Under the pieces are notes generated by a model, which saw nothing but the letters and a program-made list of their open reading frames with translations, made no database searches and had not been told where the DNA came from. Below are positions 8,001 through 17,559 of a stretch of DNA of 64,000 bases, one piece after another. The stretch covers positions 13,437-77,436 of the forward strand of contig JBJXFF010000024.1 in assembly GCA_046153945.1 (NCBI GenBank). Direction: 5' to 3'. The position numbers and the translations under genes are program-made. Position 1 is the stretch's first letter; each line of letters starts with the position of its first letter. This stretch comes from SXOA01 sp046153945 (lineage in GTDB: Bacteria > Planctomycetota > Planctomycetia > Pirellulales > Pirellulaceae).

Positions 8001-8801
8001 GTGACGAAGGGTGAACCCATAACCTACATCCACGGCACCGCCCCTTCCGAGCAAGCGAGGCTGGCGCTGCTCAATCGGCTGACGAATGGGCCATTTGTGG
8101 AGTTTTTGCAGGTGCTCCCCGCGATGCATGTTTTGGAAGTCGGCAGTGGACTCGGGCTGCTGGCGGCGGATGTGGCGGCGGCAGCGGAAGGGGTGGAAGT
8201 TGTCGGCCTAGAGCGTTCTTCAGAACAGATTGCCGCGGCGGCGAATTCGCCGCGGGTGAAGTATGTGCAGGGGGATGCTCACGAGTTGCCGTTCGCTGAG
8301 GAGACGTTCGATCTGGTTTACTGCCGTTACCTTCTTGAGCATGTGGCGGATCCCGAGCGCGTGCTTGGCGAGATGCGGCGGGTGACGCGGCCGGGAGGAC
8401 GAGTGGCCGCGATGGAGAACGACATCAGCCTGGTGCGGCTGGATCCCCCCTGCCCTGCCGTGGACGAAGTCTGGTCCGCCTTCGCCCGCTATCAGCAGCA
8501 ACTCGGCGGCGACGGCCTGATCGGACGGCGGCTCTTTCGTCTCTTCACAGCAACCGGTTTGCAGACGGTGGAACTCTCGCTGCAGCCCGAAGTCCACTGG
8601 CACGGCTCACCGGGCTTCGCCGGCTGGATCGAAAACTTGCTCGGCAACATCCGCAGCGCCGATCAGGGGCTACTCGAGTCGGGCTTCTGCACAGGCCAGC
8701 AACTCTCCCTCGCCGCAGCCGAGCTAACCGCCCACATTCACCGTCTTGACGCCAGTTACACATTTGCCTGGAACCGAGCGGTAGGCGTAACATCAGGCTG
8801 A
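8001..8801 (+). CDS. Class I SAM-dependent methyltransferase (UbiE/COQ5-like)
   Basis: I chose the GTG at 8001, preceded by GGGGAGAT at ~7986-7993; the frame is open further upstream, but that part overlaps the lipoprotein gene. The resulting 266-residue protein starts VTKGEPITYIHGTAPSEQ. Motif I is VLEVGSGLGLLAADV (~residues 44-58), motif II VVGLERS, followed by the acidic GDAHELPFAEETFDLVYCRY (motif III/IV) and LLEHVADPERVLGEMRRVTRPGG (motif V/VI). This is the usual layout of small-molecule methyltransferases of the Methyltransf_11/25 type. The substrate cannot be predicted from context. Confidence 0.85.
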   Translation: MTKGEPITYIHGTAPSEQARLALLNRLTNGPFVEFLQVLPAMHVLEVGSGLGLLAADVAAAAEGVEVVGLERSSEQIAAAANSPRVKYVQGDAHELPFAEETFDLVYCRYLLEHVADPERVLGEMRRVTRPGGRVAAMENDISLVRLDPPCPAVDEVWSAFARYQQQLGGDGLIGRRLFRLFTATGLQTVELSLQPEVHWHGSPGFAGWIENLLGNIRSADQGLLESGFCTGQQLSLAAAELTAHIHRLDASYTFAWNRAVGVTSG

Positions 8802-8849
8802 GCGTAGATGGGCTCTCCGTGGAGTCCAAGGGGCCAGATGGGGAAATAA

Positions 8850-9917
8850 ATGGACGAAGATAAGCTCGACTTGCGACGCCTGATCCTCATCGGCGCCGGT
8901 CTGCCCATTGTGGCGGCAGCGGCGACATACCTGCTGATGCACCAGTTCGTCGTGGGCGAGCGGTCAGTGCTCGAGTCGACTATCGGTTTCGGCGGCTTTG
9001 TGCTGGAGATTGGGCTGGTCGGGTTCGTGGTGGGAAAGGCGATGCCGCACCCGCAACTCCGCTGGCTCCTTTATGGCTGGCTGATGCTGCTGGTGGACTT
9101 GCTCGTCGTGAGCATGGCAATGAACTCTTCCGACGGCTACATCAGCGAGATTCTTGCTGCAGCGGCGCTGGTGGCCGGGCAAGTCGGCCTGGCGATCATC
9201 TGGGGAACGCTCGGCACCAACCGCTGGTATTGGCGTGTGCCGCTCACGATGGGATTGGGCGGCGGACTGCTGGCCTTCTGGATTGTCGGGGTCACCGGTT
9301 GGAGCGGGCGGCTGATGGCGGAGGTATTGATCATTCAATCCATCACGCTCGGTCTGCTGGCCGGCGCGCTGTGGATCAGCGGCTATCGGCTGGAAATTCC
9401 ACAGCCCGACAAGACGACTGGCGGAGGACCACGGAATCTCCAGTTTGGCATCAAGGATGTTCTGATCTGGACGACCGTACTGGCGATTCTATTGGGGCTA
9501 ATGCGGGGGGCCGGTATGCTGAACTGGGGCACTTTCACCGAAAATCCGTCGCTCTATCTCAAATGGACGGTCGCGTTAGTCTCGGCAATTGTAATTCTCT
9601 TTGCTCTCTGGGCGTCCTTGGGCCAGGGGCACTGGCTACTGCGATATACCTTGCTGGTGGCGATGCTGATTCTGTTAGGCGCGGCTGTGGGAGGACTCAG
9701 CATATATGGCGAGAAACTCTATGGACTGTGGCAATCGCGGTCAGTAGCGCCGGGGTGGTACTCTTACGATTACGACCTGTATCCCTGGAAAGAAGTCGGC
9801 TGGTGGTGGATCGCCTGGATGTTCCTCTCCGGCGGCCTGCTGGCGGCATCGTTGATGATCTTCCGAGCCGTCGGCTACCGGCTGGTGAAGCGACAGGCCG
9901 CCTCGCGTACATCGTGA
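8850..9917 (+). CDS. Polytopic membrane protein of unknown function
   Basis: The 355-residue protein contains eight or nine hydrophobic segments, for example ILIGAGLPIVAAAATYLLMH, LLYGWLMLLVDLLVVSMAM, ALVAGQVGLAIIWGTLG, VLIWTTVLAILLGLMRGAG and WWIAWMFLSGGLLAASLMI. The charged N-terminus MDEDKLDLRR is probably cytoplasmic. No transporter or enzyme motif is recognised. An aromatic loop rich in Tyr and Trp (residues ~300-325) lies before the last membrane segment. It converges on the next gene with a 13-base gap. Confidence 0.7.
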   Translation: MDEDKLDLRRLILIGAGLPIVAAAATYLLMHQFVVGERSVLESTIGFGGFVLEIGLVGFVVGKAMPHPQLRWLLYGWLMLLVDLLVVSMAMNSSDGYISEILAAAALVAGQVGLAIIWGTLGTNRWYWRVPLTMGLGGGLLAFWIVGVTGWSGRLMAEVLIIQSITLGLLAGALWISGYRLEIPQPDKTTGGGPRNLQFGIKDVLIWTTVLAILLGLMRGAGMLNWGTFTENPSLYLKWTVALVSAIVILFALWASLGQGHWLLRYTLLVAMLILLGAAVGGLSIYGEKLYGLWQSRSVAPGWYSYDYDLYPWKEVGWWWIAWMFLSGGLLAASLMIFRAVGYRLVKRQAASRTS

Positions 9918-9930
9918 CGGTTATCCCCAA

Positions 9931-10851
9931 TTACGGCTTCGCTTCGGCTTTGACTCCACTCAGCTCATGGTGCGTCACCGCATCCCAGGCGATTTCCTGC
10001 AGCAGCGTGTTCAGCTTGGCTTCGTCATCACCCAGCTTGGCGTCCTTCAGAGTCGAAGGGACCGGCAGGCCGACCGGGCTCTTGCGATAGATGACGGCGT
10101 AGTGGCAGTACGCGTTGAGGGCCATGATATGTCCCTTGGCATGGCCGATGGTGTCCGTGAAGAGGTCTTCCTGCACTTTGATGCCGGGTGCCTGACCGGC
10201 GATGATTTTCTCGCGGAGGGCGATGACCGCCTGGCCGACGGGAACAATGTAAACAGACTCCTTCCCGTGCTTTTTGTTTAGTTCGCGAACGTGTGCATCC
10301 ATTCCAGTGAAATAAGGCTCATGGAGCTTGCGGAGTTGCTCGCCGTTTAGAGCATTGTGATCGACTTTCGCGGGACGCAGTTTGAAGGTCACATCGTAAA
10401 TATCAAACGGCAGCCAGTTTTCCTGCACGGTGATGCGGACGTTGGGATTGTTTTCAGTCGCCAGCGTGACGAAGTTCCCGATGCCGTCGTCGGGCAAGTG
10501 AATCGGGGCAAGCGTGAGGACGTCCACCTTGCCGGCCTTGAGCAAATCTTTCACCTTGTTCTTGTCCGCCGCCACGTCCCAATGCTGAATGATCCGCGAC
10601 CCGCCGATGTAAGATTCCCCGACCTGCTCATGCCCGTTGATCTCCCCCGCTTTCGCCAGTTCCTTCAGAATCGCCGGCATGAAGTAGTGGAAGCTATGCC
10701 CGCAGGTGGCGATCTTTTGGCCCTGCGTGATTGGGGGCGTTGCTGATTCGGGCTTCTTGTCGTCCGCGATTGCAAGACTTAACCAGGTTGCGGATGCAAG
10801 CAGCAACGCGAGGGAACTGAACCGGCGAGAAAAGGAAAGTGGCATGGGCAT
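9931..10851 (-). CDS. Secreted SGNH-hydrolase-like protein
   Basis: From the ATG at 10851 the protein has 306 residues and begins with a signal peptide (MPMPLSFSRRFSSLALLLAS then ATWLSLAIA). The mature part opens with KIATCGHSFHYFMPAILKEL, resembling the first block of SGNH hydrolases with a GHSFH motif around the usual nucleophile, followed by GESYIGGSRI. Later blocks (DVLTLAPIHLPDDGIGNFV, YIVPVGQAVIALREKI) fit blocks III and V only loosely. It may be an esterase acting in the periplasm. Proteins of this kind are frequent in planctomycete secretomes. An upstream in-frame start (10932) would add 27 residues with no signal-like character. Confidence 0.6.
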   Translation of the reverse strand: MPMPLSFSRRFSSLALLLASATWLSLAIADDKKPESATPPITQGQKIATCGHSFHYFMPAILKELAKAGEINGHEQVGESYIGGSRIIQHWDVAADKNKVKDLLKAGKVDVLTLAPIHLPDDGIGNFVTLATENNPNVRITVQENWLPFDIYDVTFKLRPAKVDHNALNGEQLRKLHEPYFTGMDAHVRELNKKHGKESVYIVPVGQAVIALREKIIAGQAPGIKVQEDLFTDTIGHAKGHIMALNAYCHYAVIYRKSPVGLPVPSTLKDAKLGDDEAKLNTLLQEIAWDAVTHHELSGVKAEAKP

Positions 10852-10994
10852 GGAGTAGCTCCGGGAGAGGAGGCGGGAAATTGGGGCAGGAATTCGCTTT
10901 GTTATAAGCGTTCTGCCGGGAGATGCCAGCATGCTCCGTCCAATAGGCGAATCGTGCGGTCGCTGCGTGCCGCTGAACGAGTTGCATCAATCGC

Positions 10995-11684
10995 TCAAGC
11001 CCGCTTCTTCTTGGCCGGCGGCACGGCGATTTCATACAGCCGGGCATTGCCAAGCTTGCCGCATTCGGCCAGCGCGCCGCATTTGCGCAGGACGTAAGTC
11101 ATCCGCTGGGCAATCCAGCGCTGGATCTGAAGACCTTGAGCAATGTGCCCAGTGTGGAATGTTTGGGGAAGAGTCGGCGGCAGGAGGGCGAGCAGATCCT
11201 GGTTGGTTTTGAAGCGGTGCGTGTCATGAATGGCGACCAGCCGCTGGTCTTCAACCAGGAAGTCGTTCTCCCGCCAGCGGCGGCGGCGGCCGTGGCCGGG
11301 ATAGCGGAGCTCTTCGACTTCGACGAGGGGCGTCTCCAAAATCAGATTGCGGTGGGGAAAGACGCGAGTGAAGTAAATCAACTCGTCGAACAGGCTCAGC
11401 ACACTTTCCACTTTGGGACTTCGCCGGCGGCTGAGGACGCTCCCTCCTTTGGCGTCCTGGCGCACAAGCGTTTTCTTCATGACCAGCGGTTTGACCACCA
11501 GCACGCGATGCTTTTCCAGCAGGCGGCCGATTTTGTCGCGAATGGCCGCTAGCGAGCCATGCTGGATCTCGATGAGCTGCTTGCCGCGAATGGCATCAAT
11601 GCGAAAGCCCTCCAGCCGCTCCTCGGTGCGCGCCTCTTCGCCGGCGTACATCGCTTTGAGTTGGCGGTGAAGAGAAGTTTCCAT
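10995..11684 (-). CDS. Conserved protein with PD-(D/E)XK nuclease-like N-terminal motif (DUF8091-like)
   Basis: The 229-residue protein begins METSLHRQLKAMYAGEEARTE. Residues ~25-50 read GFRIDAIRGKQLIEIQHGSL, spacing an Asp before an E-x-Q motif as in PD-(D/E)XK nucleases. The middle is basic (GHGRRRRWRENDFLVEDQRL) and the C-terminus (IAQRMTYVLRKCGALAECGK) could be a small helical DNA-binding part. It resembles uncharacterised bacterial proteins described as DUF8091; nuclease activity is an inference. The repeat of 11685-11716 touches its start codon. Confidence 0.55.
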   Translation of the reverse strand: METSLHRQLKAMYAGEEARTEERLEGFRIDAIRGKQLIEIQHGSLAAIRDKIGRLLEKHRVLVVKPLVMKKTLVRQDAKGGSVLSRRRSPKVESVLSLFDELIYFTRVFPHRNLILETPLVEVEELRYPGHGRRRRWRENDFLVEDQRLVAIHDTHRFKTNQDLLALLPPTLPQTFHTGHIAQGLQIQRWIAQRMTYVLRKCGALAECGKLGNARLYEIAVPPAKKKRA

Positions 11685-11716
11685 GAGTCAGGGGTCAGGA
11701 GACAGGAGTCAGGGGA
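11685..11716. repeat. Dispersed CAGGAGTCAGGGG-type repeat, copy 2, at a start codon
   Basis: GAGTCAGGGGTCAGGAGACA and onward is the reverse complement of the CTCCTGTCCCCTGACTC repeat at 3040-3080. It ends exactly at the start codon of the nuclease-like gene on the minus strand. Confidence 0.7.
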
Positions 11717-11761
11717 CGCGTATAATGAAGTGTCGGTGTAAACACACTCAAGAGATTAATC

Positions 11762-12898
11762 ATGCTCAGCCTCAAGCCCCCCCCTGCCCTGGAACTTAAG
11801 CCATACAAATCGCTCTCCAACGAGGAGTTAGCCGAGCGGATTGAGGCGGTTCGCCGCAACATGGGGAGCCGGCTGATGATCCTGGGGCACCATTATCAAC
11901 AAGATGAGGTAATCGCCCATAGCGATTTGCGGGGGGACAGCTATCAGCTCAGCCAGATGGCCGCCGCCAGCCGCGATTGCCGGTTTATTGTGTTTTGCGG
12001 CGTCCATTTCATGGCGGAAACCGCGGACATTCTGGCCAATCGGCCCGAGAAGCTGGCGGAGCGGACCGGAGAGCGGGTGACTGTCATCCTGCCGGATATG
12101 GCGGCCGGTTGCTCGATGGCGGACATGGCCGGCATCGAGCAGGTTGAAGCGGCCTGGGCCGATTTGGGCGAAGTGATCGACACTAGCGACATCACACCGG
12201 TCACCTACATCAATTCCGCGGCCAGCCTCAAGGCCTTCTGCGGCCGGCACGGCGGCATTGTCTGCACCAGTAGCAATGCCAAGGCCGTCCTCGAGTGGTC
12301 CTTCAAGCGGACCAGCCGAGTCTTTTTCTTTCCCGATCAGCACCTGGGGCGGAACACGGCTCTGAAGATGGGAATCACGAACGAGCAGATGCCGGTGTTC
12401 GATCCTTACGAGAGCGAACTCGGCGGCCACACGCCGGAAGCCATCAAGGCCAGCAAGGTTGTCCTTTGGAGAGGACACTGCAGCGTCCACCAAATGTTCC
12501 GCAAGGAACACGTTGAGCAGTTCCGCCAGAGATTCCCCGGCGTCAGGATTCTCGTACACCCTGAATGCCCGCAGGAAGTGAACGACCTCGCCGACATCAG
12601 CGGCTCGACAAGCAAAATCATCAAGACCGTGGAAGACGCCGCGCCGGGTACAAAATGGGCAATCGGCACCGAGCTGCATCTTGTGAATCGCCTAAAGAAG
12701 GAGCACCCCGAGCAGGAGATTCACTTTCTCTCGCCGGTTGTTTGCATGTGCGCCACGATGTACCGGATCGATCTCGCGCATCTTTGTTGGAGCCTGGAAA
12801 GCCTGGCAGCCGGAGACCCGGTGAACACGATTAAAGTGGATGAAGAAACTGGCCGGCAAAGCCTGGCGGCGCTGGAGCGGATGCTCGAAGTGAAGTGA
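11762..12898 (+). CDS. nadA: Quinolinate synthase NadA
   Basis: NadA condenses iminoaspartate with dihydroxyacetone phosphate to quinolinate in de novo NAD synthesis, using a [4Fe-4S] cluster. The 378-residue protein carries the family signatures GHHYQQDEV (42-50), SDLRGDSYQLS, FCGVHFMAETADIL (Cys79), GGIVCTSSNA (Cys168), HPECPQEVNDLAD and the late Cys block VVCMCATM (Cys328/330). Three of these cysteines should hold the cluster. Length is typical. It is a single gene here; no nadB or nadC neighbour is present in the window. Confidence 0.96.
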   Translation: MLSLKPPPALELKPYKSLSNEELAERIEAVRRNMGSRLMILGHHYQQDEVIAHSDLRGDSYQLSQMAAASRDCRFIVFCGVHFMAETADILANRPEKLAERTGERVTVILPDMAAGCSMADMAGIEQVEAAWADLGEVIDTSDITPVTYINSAASLKAFCGRHGGIVCTSSNAKAVLEWSFKRTSRVFFFPDQHLGRNTALKMGITNEQMPVFDPYESELGGHTPEAIKASKVVLWRGHCSVHQMFRKEHVEQFRQRFPGVRILVHPECPQEVNDLADISGSTSKIIKTVEDAAPGTKWAIGTELHLVNRLKKEHPEQEIHFLSPVVCMCATMYRIDLAHLCWSLESLAAGDPVNTIKVDEETGRQSLAALERMLEVK

Positions 12899-12948
12899 AG
12901 CGACTCGCTCACTATGTCACCAGATACAATAGCAGGACAAGTTGCCTA

Positions 12949-14712
12949 CTACTTGAAAGTCGCCGCGAATAGATGGACTGCGGCAGGCCGTTCCAGCATG
13001 CTCGTATCGGGATCGTTGCCACCCTTTTTGGGCGTGTTTGGCTTCCCAACATTATTCTGCACGACCACAATCGCAATGATTGCCAACACGACCAAGGCAA
13101 CCACGCCTACGGCAACCCAAATCCAGGGGGGCAAACTCTTTGAACTGGCTTTGCCCGATGATTTTACCTGTGGTGTCTTGAGGGGTTGGCTGGTGGAAAG
13201 CGACGGCTGAACCAGCATCTTGCCGCTGCCGCTGGCAGCCGGGGGAGGCTCAACCTTTTTCATGCCGCCACTGGGCGTGTTGCCGCTCGTTGCCCCCGTG
13301 TTGAGCTTGAAAATCATCGCTTGATCGGAGTTGCCTGATTCCGGCTTGGACGGTGCACCGATGGATTTGGCGACCGGGAGTGATTTATCACCCTTGATCG
13401 GCACTTTTCCGCGGTTGGAATCCGAACTCCGCTTCTTGGCCTCAATTCCCTTGTGTGTCCCTTCGCGGCTGGCGTCGGCAGTATCGTCACGCTTGCTGTC
13501 GACCAGGCGTTTGCCGCTGCCGCTGGAACCCGACTTGCTGCCGCCGCCCGCACTGCCAATTCCTCCGGCACCACCGCCGGAGGACCCACCCCCTACTTTC
13601 GCCAGCGCTCTCGCCCCAGCGTTCAGCGCAGCCGCCTTCATGGCTGCATCATTGCTCCCAGGTTCAAATTTATAGCCATGGTTGACCAGCCATGTCTCCA
13701 GAGCCTCCGCCACCTGCTTCATATTTTGGTAACGCTTCTCCTGTTTCTTCTGCATCATCTTGACGCAGATATCTACCAGGTCGCGCGGGCACTCAGGCCG
13801 GTCCTTGCGAACATCCTCGGGCATCGTCGTCTGATGCTTGGCAATCCGCTGGGCCAAAGAACCATCGGTAAAGGGCGGATGACCGGTCAGCAGAAAGTAA
13901 AGCGTGCAACCGAGGCTGTAAATGTCTGTCCGCAAGTCCACCTTGTGACTGTTAACCGCCTGCTCGGGAGAGAGATAGTCAGCGGTCCCAAGCACGTTTT
14001 CGTTGTGAGCAACTGTGAGCGAAGCTTTGGCACCATCCGAGTAGAGAGCCAGTCCAAGATCCAAGATGCGAACAATTCCCTTGTCGTCAATCAGCAGATT
14101 GGCCGGCTTGATGTCGCGGTGGATGAGGTTGTTCTCATGAGCGTAGGCCAGCCCTTCCGCAGTCTGGGCGATGTAGTTGCAAGCCAGCTCGAGCGGCAGC
14201 GGACCTTCCTGCTTCACGATGTTTTGGAGATCCTTGCCATCGATGTACTCCATCACCAGGAAATGCTGCTCGCCGTCGTTATCGACGTCATATGCCCGCA
14301 CAATGTTAGGGTGGTCGAGCGAAGCTGTGGCCTGAGCCTCTAAATGGAACCTGGCCAGATAAGAGGAGTCGTTGACCCGCGACTTGGGGAGGACCTTGAT
14401 CGCCCGCTGCCGCTTCATGAGCACATGCTCTGCCAGATAGACGCTGCTCATCCCCCCGGTACCAATGAGCCGCAGCAGTTTGTACTTGCCGAGTCGGAAA
14501 CCCTTGTACTTGCGGTCCTGGATCTTATCGGCGTGCCACTGGGTAATCAGGTTGGCGTTGATAAGGTGGTTGGCAACCAGTTCCGAGTCTTCCGGGAGTT
14601 TCCCCCCGTGCTTCGCTTTGAGCGCTTCGAGCGACTTCGCCAGCAGGTCCTCTTCGACCAGCCCGCTCCGCTCGACATAATCGATGAAGTTTTCGGCGCT
14701 TAGTTTTGCCAT
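12949..14712 (-). CDS. Membrane-anchored serine/threonine protein kinase
   Basis: I chose the ATG at 14712 (587 residues, MAKLSAENFIDYVERSG), because the upstream extension is low-complexity. An N-terminal helical segment (~1-75) precedes the kinase domain: Gly loop LIGTGGMSSVYLAEH, VAIK-type lysine in RAIKVLPK, catalytic loop HRDIKPANLL, DLG in ILDLGLALYSDG, and SPEQAVNSHKVDLRTDIYSL. A Gly/Ser/Lys-rich linker (~365-535) follows, then one transmembrane helix (WIWVAVGVVALVVLAIIAIV) and a short tail. The layout fits a Hanks-type receptor kinase with an almost absent extracellular part. The gene converges with nadA. Confidence 0.9.
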   Translation of the reverse strand: MAKLSAENFIDYVERSGLVEEDLLAKSLEALKAKHGGKLPEDSELVANHLINANLITQWHADKIQDRKYKGFRLGKYKLLRLIGTGGMSSVYLAEHVLMKRQRAIKVLPKSRVNDSSYLARFHLEAQATASLDHPNIVRAYDVDNDGEQHFLVMEYIDGKDLQNIVKQEGPLPLELACNYIAQTAEGLAYAHENNLIHRDIKPANLLIDDKGIVRILDLGLALYSDGAKASLTVAHNENVLGTADYLSPEQAVNSHKVDLRTDIYSLGCTLYFLLTGHPPFTDGSLAQRIAKHQTTMPEDVRKDRPECPRDLVDICVKMMQKKQEKRYQNMKQVAEALETWLVNHGYKFEPGSNDAAMKAAALNAGARALAKVGGGSSGGGAGGIGSAGGGSKSGSSGSGKRLVDSKRDDTADASREGTHKGIEAKKRSSDSNRGKVPIKGDKSLPVAKSIGAPSKPESGNSDQAMIFKLNTGATSGNTPSGGMKKVEPPPAASGSGKMLVQPSLSTSQPLKTPQVKSSGKASSKSLPPWIWVAVGVVALVVLAIIAIVVVQNNVGKPNTPKKGGNDPDTSMLERPAAVHLFAATFK

Positions 14713-15131
14713 GTCGCGAGAGTTGGACCCTCCGCAAATTCCGCCGCCACGCAAGGGAGTCCCTGCGGGTCTGTGAATCGCATCACGGTCAATGTTCTCC
14801 CCGGATTTCGGCCGCGCTCCTGCCGGTGAATCATGAGCATCCTCAACCATCGGGCGCTACCCCGCCTGCAATGCAACCGCAGACGAGCGAGGATGCAGGA
14901 ACCGAAAAAACAAAATGAAACCAGACGAGAAAAGGTTACACCCCGGTGACGCGGGAGTAAAGCATCTATTCACTTATTTTATCAAGGGTTACGGCGATTC
15001 AAAGATGCCACCATACGGAATTTCCAAAACACACTCGAAATTGCGACTTCCGAGGGTAGCCTGTGCGGCCTGGGGCGAGTAACCTCGGATACTCCGTTGG
15101 CCATAACCGCAGATTCCGCTTTTGACGTCCA
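14713..15131. other. Intergenic stretch with no recognised feature
   Basis: About 420 bases between the divergent kinase and glutaredoxin genes. No tRNA, palindrome or clear promoter was recognised. It must carry both upstream control regions. Confidence 0.5.
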
Positions 15132-15404
15132 ATGCCTCGCCAGGTGCTTCTTTTCACTCGCCGCGGCTGTCACCTTTGCGAGGAGGCGGAGTCGATTCTG
15201 ATCCAGCACGGACTTTCGCCACAAAAGATCGACGTAGATGCCAATCCGGAGTTGCGGGCCAGGTACGATACCTGCGTTCCCGTGGTTGTTATTGACGGTA
15301 AAGAGCGGTTCCGTGGGCGGGTAAATGAGGTGTTGCTCAAACGGCTGCTCCGGTCATATCCTGCCTCCCGGGATGGTACGATGTGGATTGAAACGGCGGA
15401 TTGA
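15132..15404 (+). CDS. Glutaredoxin-family (DUF836-like) thiol protein
   Basis: The 90-residue protein opens MPRQVLLFTRRGCHLCEEAE, a beta strand then a CHLC redox motif at the start of a helix, followed by a cis-Pro block (CVPVVVIDG) and GRVNEVLLKRLL. This is the compact thioredoxin fold of the glutaredoxin/DUF836 group. It could reduce disulfides or sense redox state in the cytoplasm; no signal peptide. The ~110 bases before thiO contain AACCTTGAAC repeats. Confidence 0.85.
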   Translation: MPRQVLLFTRRGCHLCEEAESILIQHGLSPQKIDVDANPELRARYDTCVPVVVIDGKERFRGRVNEVLLKRLLRSYPASRDGTMWIETAD

Positions 15405-15534
15405 ACACTTTGCTTCTGAAGCTGAACAACGACGGCTCCGCCGACATCCGTCGTAAGGTTGTGCACAGCGAAATTCTTTTCGCCTTATCTCAACCTTAAA
15501 CCTTGAACTAGCAACCTTGAACTCTTCGGCCCCA

Positions 15535-16650
15535 ATGCCCGACATCCTCATCATCGGCGGGGGAGTCATCGGCTTATCGCTTGCTTGGGATCTGGCAAAG
15601 CACGGCCAGAAAGTGAGGGTCATTGACCGAAATGAGCCGGGAAAAGAGGCATCTTGGGCCGGTGCTGGCATTTTGCCCCCGGCCTCTTGGAAGGGGGCTC
15701 TCCATCCCTACGACCAGCTCCGCGCTCTCTCCAGCGAGTTGCATCCGCAATGGGCGGAGATTCTCTCCCAGCAGAGCGGCATCGACACAGGATATCGGCG
15801 CTGCGGCGGCATTTATCTCGCTCGGGCCCCGGGCGAAGCCGCTTCGCTCATTGCCTGGGCCGGAAGAGCTGCGGAGGAGGGAATCGAGGTTCGACGCCTG
15901 GGGGAGCGAGAGTTGGCAGAGGCAGGGATCAAGGGTCAGGAGTCAGGGGTCAAGAATCAGATTCTCGCTTCCTATCTATTGCCTCAGGAAACTCAACTCC
16001 GCAATCCTCGCCACTTGCAGGCTCTTCGCATCGCCTGCGAACGCTCGGGAGTTGAAATCTCTGCCAGCGAGGAAGCCCTCGACTTTGAAATCCGGCAGGA
16101 CAGAATCGCCGCTGTCGTCACATCTGCGGGCGCGGTCAACGCGAAGCAATATTGCTTCACGTCGGGTGCTTGGACCGGGCAACTCGGAGCCACACTTGGC
16201 ATTTCCCTGGGAATACTTCCCATTCGCGGCCAAATGGTCCTTTTCCAGCCCGAGGGAATTCCTTTACTAGGACACATTGTGAGTGAAGGCTCCCGCTACC
16301 TCGTACCCCGAGACGATGGCCGCGTTTTGGCTGGCTCGACGGAAGAGGAAGTTGGTTTTGACAAGAGTACGACTTCAAAGGCGATTGACGACCTCGCATC
16401 GTTCGCCCGCGGCTTGGTTCCCGCTTTGCAGACCGTCCCCATCGAAAAATCATGGGCTGGTCTTCGCCCCGCGTCCTTTGATGGCATGCCCTATCTGGGT
16501 TTACTCCCTGGACTCAACAACGCGTTCGTTGCTTCCGGACACTTCCGCAGCGGTCTCTTCCTCTCTCCCGCAACGGCGATCGTCATTAGCCAGATGCTTC
16601 GCGGCATTCAACCACAGATTGACCTCTCACCTTTTCGGGTCGCGCGCTAG
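15535..16650 (+). CDS. thiO: Glycine oxidase ThiO (FAD-dependent)
   Basis: ThiO oxidises glycine to iminoglycine for the thiazole half of thiamine. The 371-residue protein starts MPDILIIGGGVIGLSLAWDL, a dinucleotide-binding GxGxxG fold, with SWAGAGILPP soon after. The C-terminal FAD block SWAGLRPASFDGMPYLGLLP and SGHFRSGLFLSPAT is typical of the DAO/ThiO family. I chose the ATG at 15535 because it starts at the Rossmann strand; a TTG six codons upstream is possible. Residues ~131-142 (IKGQESGVKNQI) are encoded by a dispersed repeat inserted in frame. No other thi gene is nearby. Confidence 0.85.
   Translation: MPDILIIGGGVIGLSLAWDLAKHGQKVRVIDRNEPGKEASWAGAGILPPASWKGALHPYDQLRALSSELHPQWAEILSQQSGIDTGYRRCGGIYLARAPGEAASLIAWAGRAAEEGIEVRRLGERELAEAGIKGQESGVKNQILASYLLPQETQLRNPRHLQALRIACERSGVEISASEEALDFEIRQDRIAAVVTSAGAVNAKQYCFTSGAWTGQLGATLGISLGILPIRGQMVLFQPEGIPLLGHIVSEGSRYLVPRDDGRVLAGSTEEEVGFDKSTTSKAIDDLASFARGLVPALQTVPIEKSWAGLRPASFDGMPYLGLLPGLNNAFVASGHFRSGLFLSPATAIVISQMLRGIQPQIDLSPFRVAR
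15928..15955. repeat. Dispersed CAGGAGTCAGGGG-type repeat, copy 3, inside thiO
   Basis: TCAAGGGTCAGGAGTCAGGG and on lies in frame within thiO, adding a polar loop before the strand LASYLLPQE. Same family as 3040-3080 and 11685-11716. Confidence 0.65.
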
Positions 16651-16839
16651 GCTTCAGCCAGCTCCAAAATCCCCTTTTTGTCCCAGGTCCAGGAACCAGG
16701 CAATCGTCCTCAAGTTCTTTCCAGCATTGGACTTAGAGAATCCGCTTGAACTGGGGTGCCAATGCTTCGTAGGATAAGGGTGTCCCCCCAGAGGCGGTTT
16801 CCCTGTCCTACCTAGAACTCGTCACTTCTTCGCTCAACC

Positions 16840-17559
16840 ATGTTCCGTCGCTCCGAACTATCCCAGAAGCAGCTTGCTCCGGCCAAAGTCCGGGCAGAGG
16901 CTCGGGCTACGGCTTCGCGGCGGGTCGTGATGGCGGGTAAGGGGATGCGAATCTCGGGGGGAACCCCGCGCGGGCCGTATCTGCCGCCTGAGAATTGGTA
17001 TGAACCGAGCGATCAGGCACAGGGCCCATTCACTGTCGTACATCAGCCCGCCGGGAAGGGTTTCCGTCACATTCTGACCGAGGACGACGTCCGAAATCGC
17101 CTGTCGGAACTGCCGCGGTGGATGGTGGAACCGCTGGAGGTGGTTCAGTTCAGCCAAATGACCCGCAAGAAGCGGATGGCTGCTTGTTACGGCATGCAGT
17201 GGGGAGCCACAATTTACCTCTATCCCATCGAAGAAAATCTCATCGAAACCTTCCGTCAGCCCCCCAAGCCGAGCCAGAAGATCGAAGCCAGCATGTTCGG
17301 TGCTCGCTGGGAGCCCGCCAGTCGCGGCAATTGGAAGCTCATCTGGTCGCCGGAAGCGATTCGAGACTTCTTCCTCAACAACGTGCTGATTCACGAGTTG
17401 GGACATATTCTGGACACCCGCAACAGCCGAACGGTGGACCGGGAGCGGTTCGCCGAATGGTTCGCCATTGAGAACGGCTATAAGCGGAGCCAGCGGCAGG
17501 ATCTGGCCGTTTTGGCGGAGCGGAAGTACGTTCGCAGGCGGCATCACAAGGCGAAGTAG
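16840..17559 (+). CDS. Putative zinc metallopeptidase-like protein (HELGH)
   Basis: The 239-residue protein has NNVLIHELGHILDTRN near residue 185, the HExxH zinc site, with an acidic REFAEWF-like segment (RERFAEWFAIENGY) about 20 residues later that could supply a third ligand. The N-terminus is basic (MFRRSELSQKQLAPAKVRAE) and lacks a signal peptide; the C-terminus is very basic (YVRRRHHKAK). The central part (MQWGATIYLYPIEENLIETF) matches no family I recognise. Substrate unknown. The ~190 bases before it contain no visible gene. Confidence 0.65.
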   Translation: MFRRSELSQKQLAPAKVRAEARATASRRVVMAGKGMRISGGTPRGPYLPPENWYEPSDQAQGPFTVVHQPAGKGFRHILTEDDVRNRLSELPRWMVEPLEVVQFSQMTRKKRMAACYGMQWGATIYLYPIEENLIETFRQPPKPSQKIEASMFGARWEPASRGNWKLIWSPEAIRDFFLNNVLIHELGHILDTRNSRTVDRERFAEWFAIENGYKRSQRQDLAVLAERKYVRRRHHKAK